A stretch of 61,032 bases of DNA from Candidatus Fimenecus excrementigallinarum (GTDB lineage Bacteria > Bacillota > Clostridia > Oscillospirales > Acutalibacteraceae), in the NCBI GenBank assembly GCA_018714805.1, contig DVMW01000001.1:1-61032 (forward strand), written 5' to 3'. The position numbers and the translations under genes were made by a program. The first letter of the stretch is position 1. The number at the start of each line of letters is the position of its first letter. The notes beneath the pieces are model-generated. The model was not told the origin of the DNA, did not search any database, and was given only the letters and a program-made list of their open reading frames with translations. Below, one piece after another: positions 60,069 through 61,032 of this stretch.

Positions 60069-61032
60069 ATGGAAAACTACTGTGGAAAACGCTTAGACAA
60101 CCGGTATGAGATTCGTGAAATCATCGGCGTCGGCGGTATGGCGGTGGTCTATAAAGCCTATGACAATATCGACGACCGCATCGTCGCCATCAAAATTTTG
60201 AAAGAGGAATTTCTGGCGAACGAGGAGTTCCGCCGCCGCTTTAAAAACGAGGCGAAGGCGATTGCCGTCCTCTCGCATCCGAACATCGTAAAGGTGTACG
60301 ACGTCAGCTTCGGCGACCGGCTCCAATATATCGTGATGGAATATATTGAGGGTATCACGCTCAAGGAGTATATTGAGCAGCAGAAGGTCGTCAACTGGAA
60401 GGAAGCCGTCCACTTCGTCAACCAGATTCTCAAAGCGCTCCAGCACGCGCACGACAAGGGCATCGTGCACCGCGACATCAAGCCGCAGAACATTATGCTG
60501 CTGCAGGACGGCACCATCAAGGTCAGCGATTTCGGCATCGCGCGGTTCTCGCGCGGGGATACGCGTACCATGACCGAAAGCGCCATTGGCTCCGTGCACT
60601 ATATTTCGCCCGAGCAGGCGCGCGGGGAAATTACCGACGACAAGGCGGATATTTATTCCGTCGGCGTTGTGCTGTATGAAATGCTGACCGGGCAGCTGCC
60701 GTTCCAGTCGGACAGCGCGGTTTCCGTTGCCATTATGCAGCTGCAGCAGGAGGCAAAGCGCCCGCGCGAGCTGAATCCCGACATTCCGCTCGGCTTAGAG
60801 CAGATTACCATGCGCGCCATGCAGAAAAATCCGAAGAACCGCTACCAGTCGGCGTCGGAAATGCTCATGGATTTAGACGAGTTCCGCAAAAACCCCTCCG
60901 TCAAGTTCGATTATAACTATTTTGTCGACAACGAGCCGACCAAATACGTTTCGGCAAAGGGCGGCGTGCCCGTCAAGCCCGTCGTGCGCGAGCAGCCCCC
61001 GAAGACGGCCGCAGAGGACGAGGAGGCCGAGG
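60069..61032 (+). CDS. prkC: PrkC-type Ser/Thr protein kinase (partial, C-terminus off window)
   Basis: At least 321 residues. Hanks kinase domain 1-275: GVGGMAVVYKA, Lys in VAIKIL, catalytic HRDIKPQN, DFGIAR and GSVHYISPEQA. A juxtamembrane linker with Pro- and Glu-rich sequence reaches the right edge; the membrane helix and PASTA repeats expected of PrkC would lie beyond. In Firmicutes it senses muropeptides and controls germination and wall synthesis. AAGGAG precedes the ATG. Confidence 0.94.
   Translation, partial: MENYCGKRLDNRYEIREIIGVGGMAVVYKAYDNIDDRIVAIKILKEEFLANEEFRRRFKNEAKAIAVLSHPNIVKVYDVSFGDRLQYIVMEYIEGITLKEYIEQQKVVNWKEAVHFVNQILKALQHAHDKGIVHRDIKPQNIMLLQDGTIKVSDFGIARFSRGDTRTMTESAIGSVHYISPEQARGEITDDKADIYSVGVVLYEMLTGQLPFQSDSAVSVAIMQLQQEAKRPRELNPDIPLGLEQITMRAMQKNPKNRYQSASEMLMDLDEFRKNPSVKFDYNYFVDNEPTKYVSAKGGVPVKPVVREQPPKTAAEDEEAE

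Overview
The window looks like a chromosomal segment of a high-GC, anaerobic, endospore-forming Clostridia member, most likely of the Oscillospirales/Ruminococcaceae type. The evidence is the presence of spo0A, spoIVB and ytfJ, a sodium-pump decarboxylase module, clostridial families such as DUF1385, DUF3343, DUF4830 and DUF2953, and GC-rich coding sequence whose intergenic regions carry recognisable sigma-A-type promoters and hairpin-T terminators. The genus cannot be fixed from sequence reading alone. No rRNA, tRNA, IS element, prophage, CRISPR array or origin was recognised. No stretch longer than 300 bases lacks a gene. The longest gaps are the serC/lon divergent region (11504-11788), the HPr leader (29444-29720) and the spo0A leader (22676-22924).

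Region 1 (1-11.5 kb) is mostly on the minus strand. It holds a biotin-dependent, Na+-coupled decarboxylase operon (alpha, gamma and biotin carrier; cut by the left edge). Next is a two-gene operon of a membrane-anchored clan GH-A-like glycosidase and an OYE-type flavin/Fe-S reductase, then a pair of half-size TauE/SafE transporters, a plus-strand DEDDh exonuclease with a zinc-ribbon tail, and serC-serA for serine synthesis.

Region 2 (11.7-36 kb) is mostly plus-strand housekeeping: lon-ysxC-lysA-dnaE, pfkA with a shikimate-kinase-like gene, spoIVB, spo0A, dusB (minus), polA followed by an arginine-phosphatase/RimI fusion, a polysaccharide deacetylase, HPr, uvrC-HAD phosphatase, rsmD-coaD-coiled-coil protein, a DUF4830 gene whose ribosome binding site lies in a hairpin, an RsuA-type pseudouridine synthase, and a DUF3343/cysteine desulfurase pair.

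Region 3 (36.9-50.4 kb) starts with the c-di-AMP module cdaA-cdaR. It runs without a visible break into a lipoprotein with calcium-site-like repeats, an OmpR-type response regulator, a histidine kinase, DUF1385 and prmC. A site-2 protease, scpA-scpB, DUF2953, ytfJ, a D,D-carboxypeptidase and rluB follow.

Region 4 (50.4-61 kb) is the conserved Firmicutes cluster yicC-remA-gmk-rpoZ-priA-def-fmt-(zinc peptidase)-rsmB-rlmN-PP2C-prkC, which joins RNA processing, translation initiation and Ser/Thr phosphorylation. prkC runs off the right edge, and coaBC, which sits between rpoZ and priA in Bacillus subtilis, is absent.

The most distinctive items are the phosphatase-acetyltransferase fusion, the hairpin that contains the DUF4830 ribosome binding site, the lipoprotein/two-component genes tied to c-di-AMP synthesis, inverted repeats at the cdaA and spo0A promoters, and a Spo0A receiver with an altered acidic pocket. 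All functions are inferred from sequence families; no search was run.
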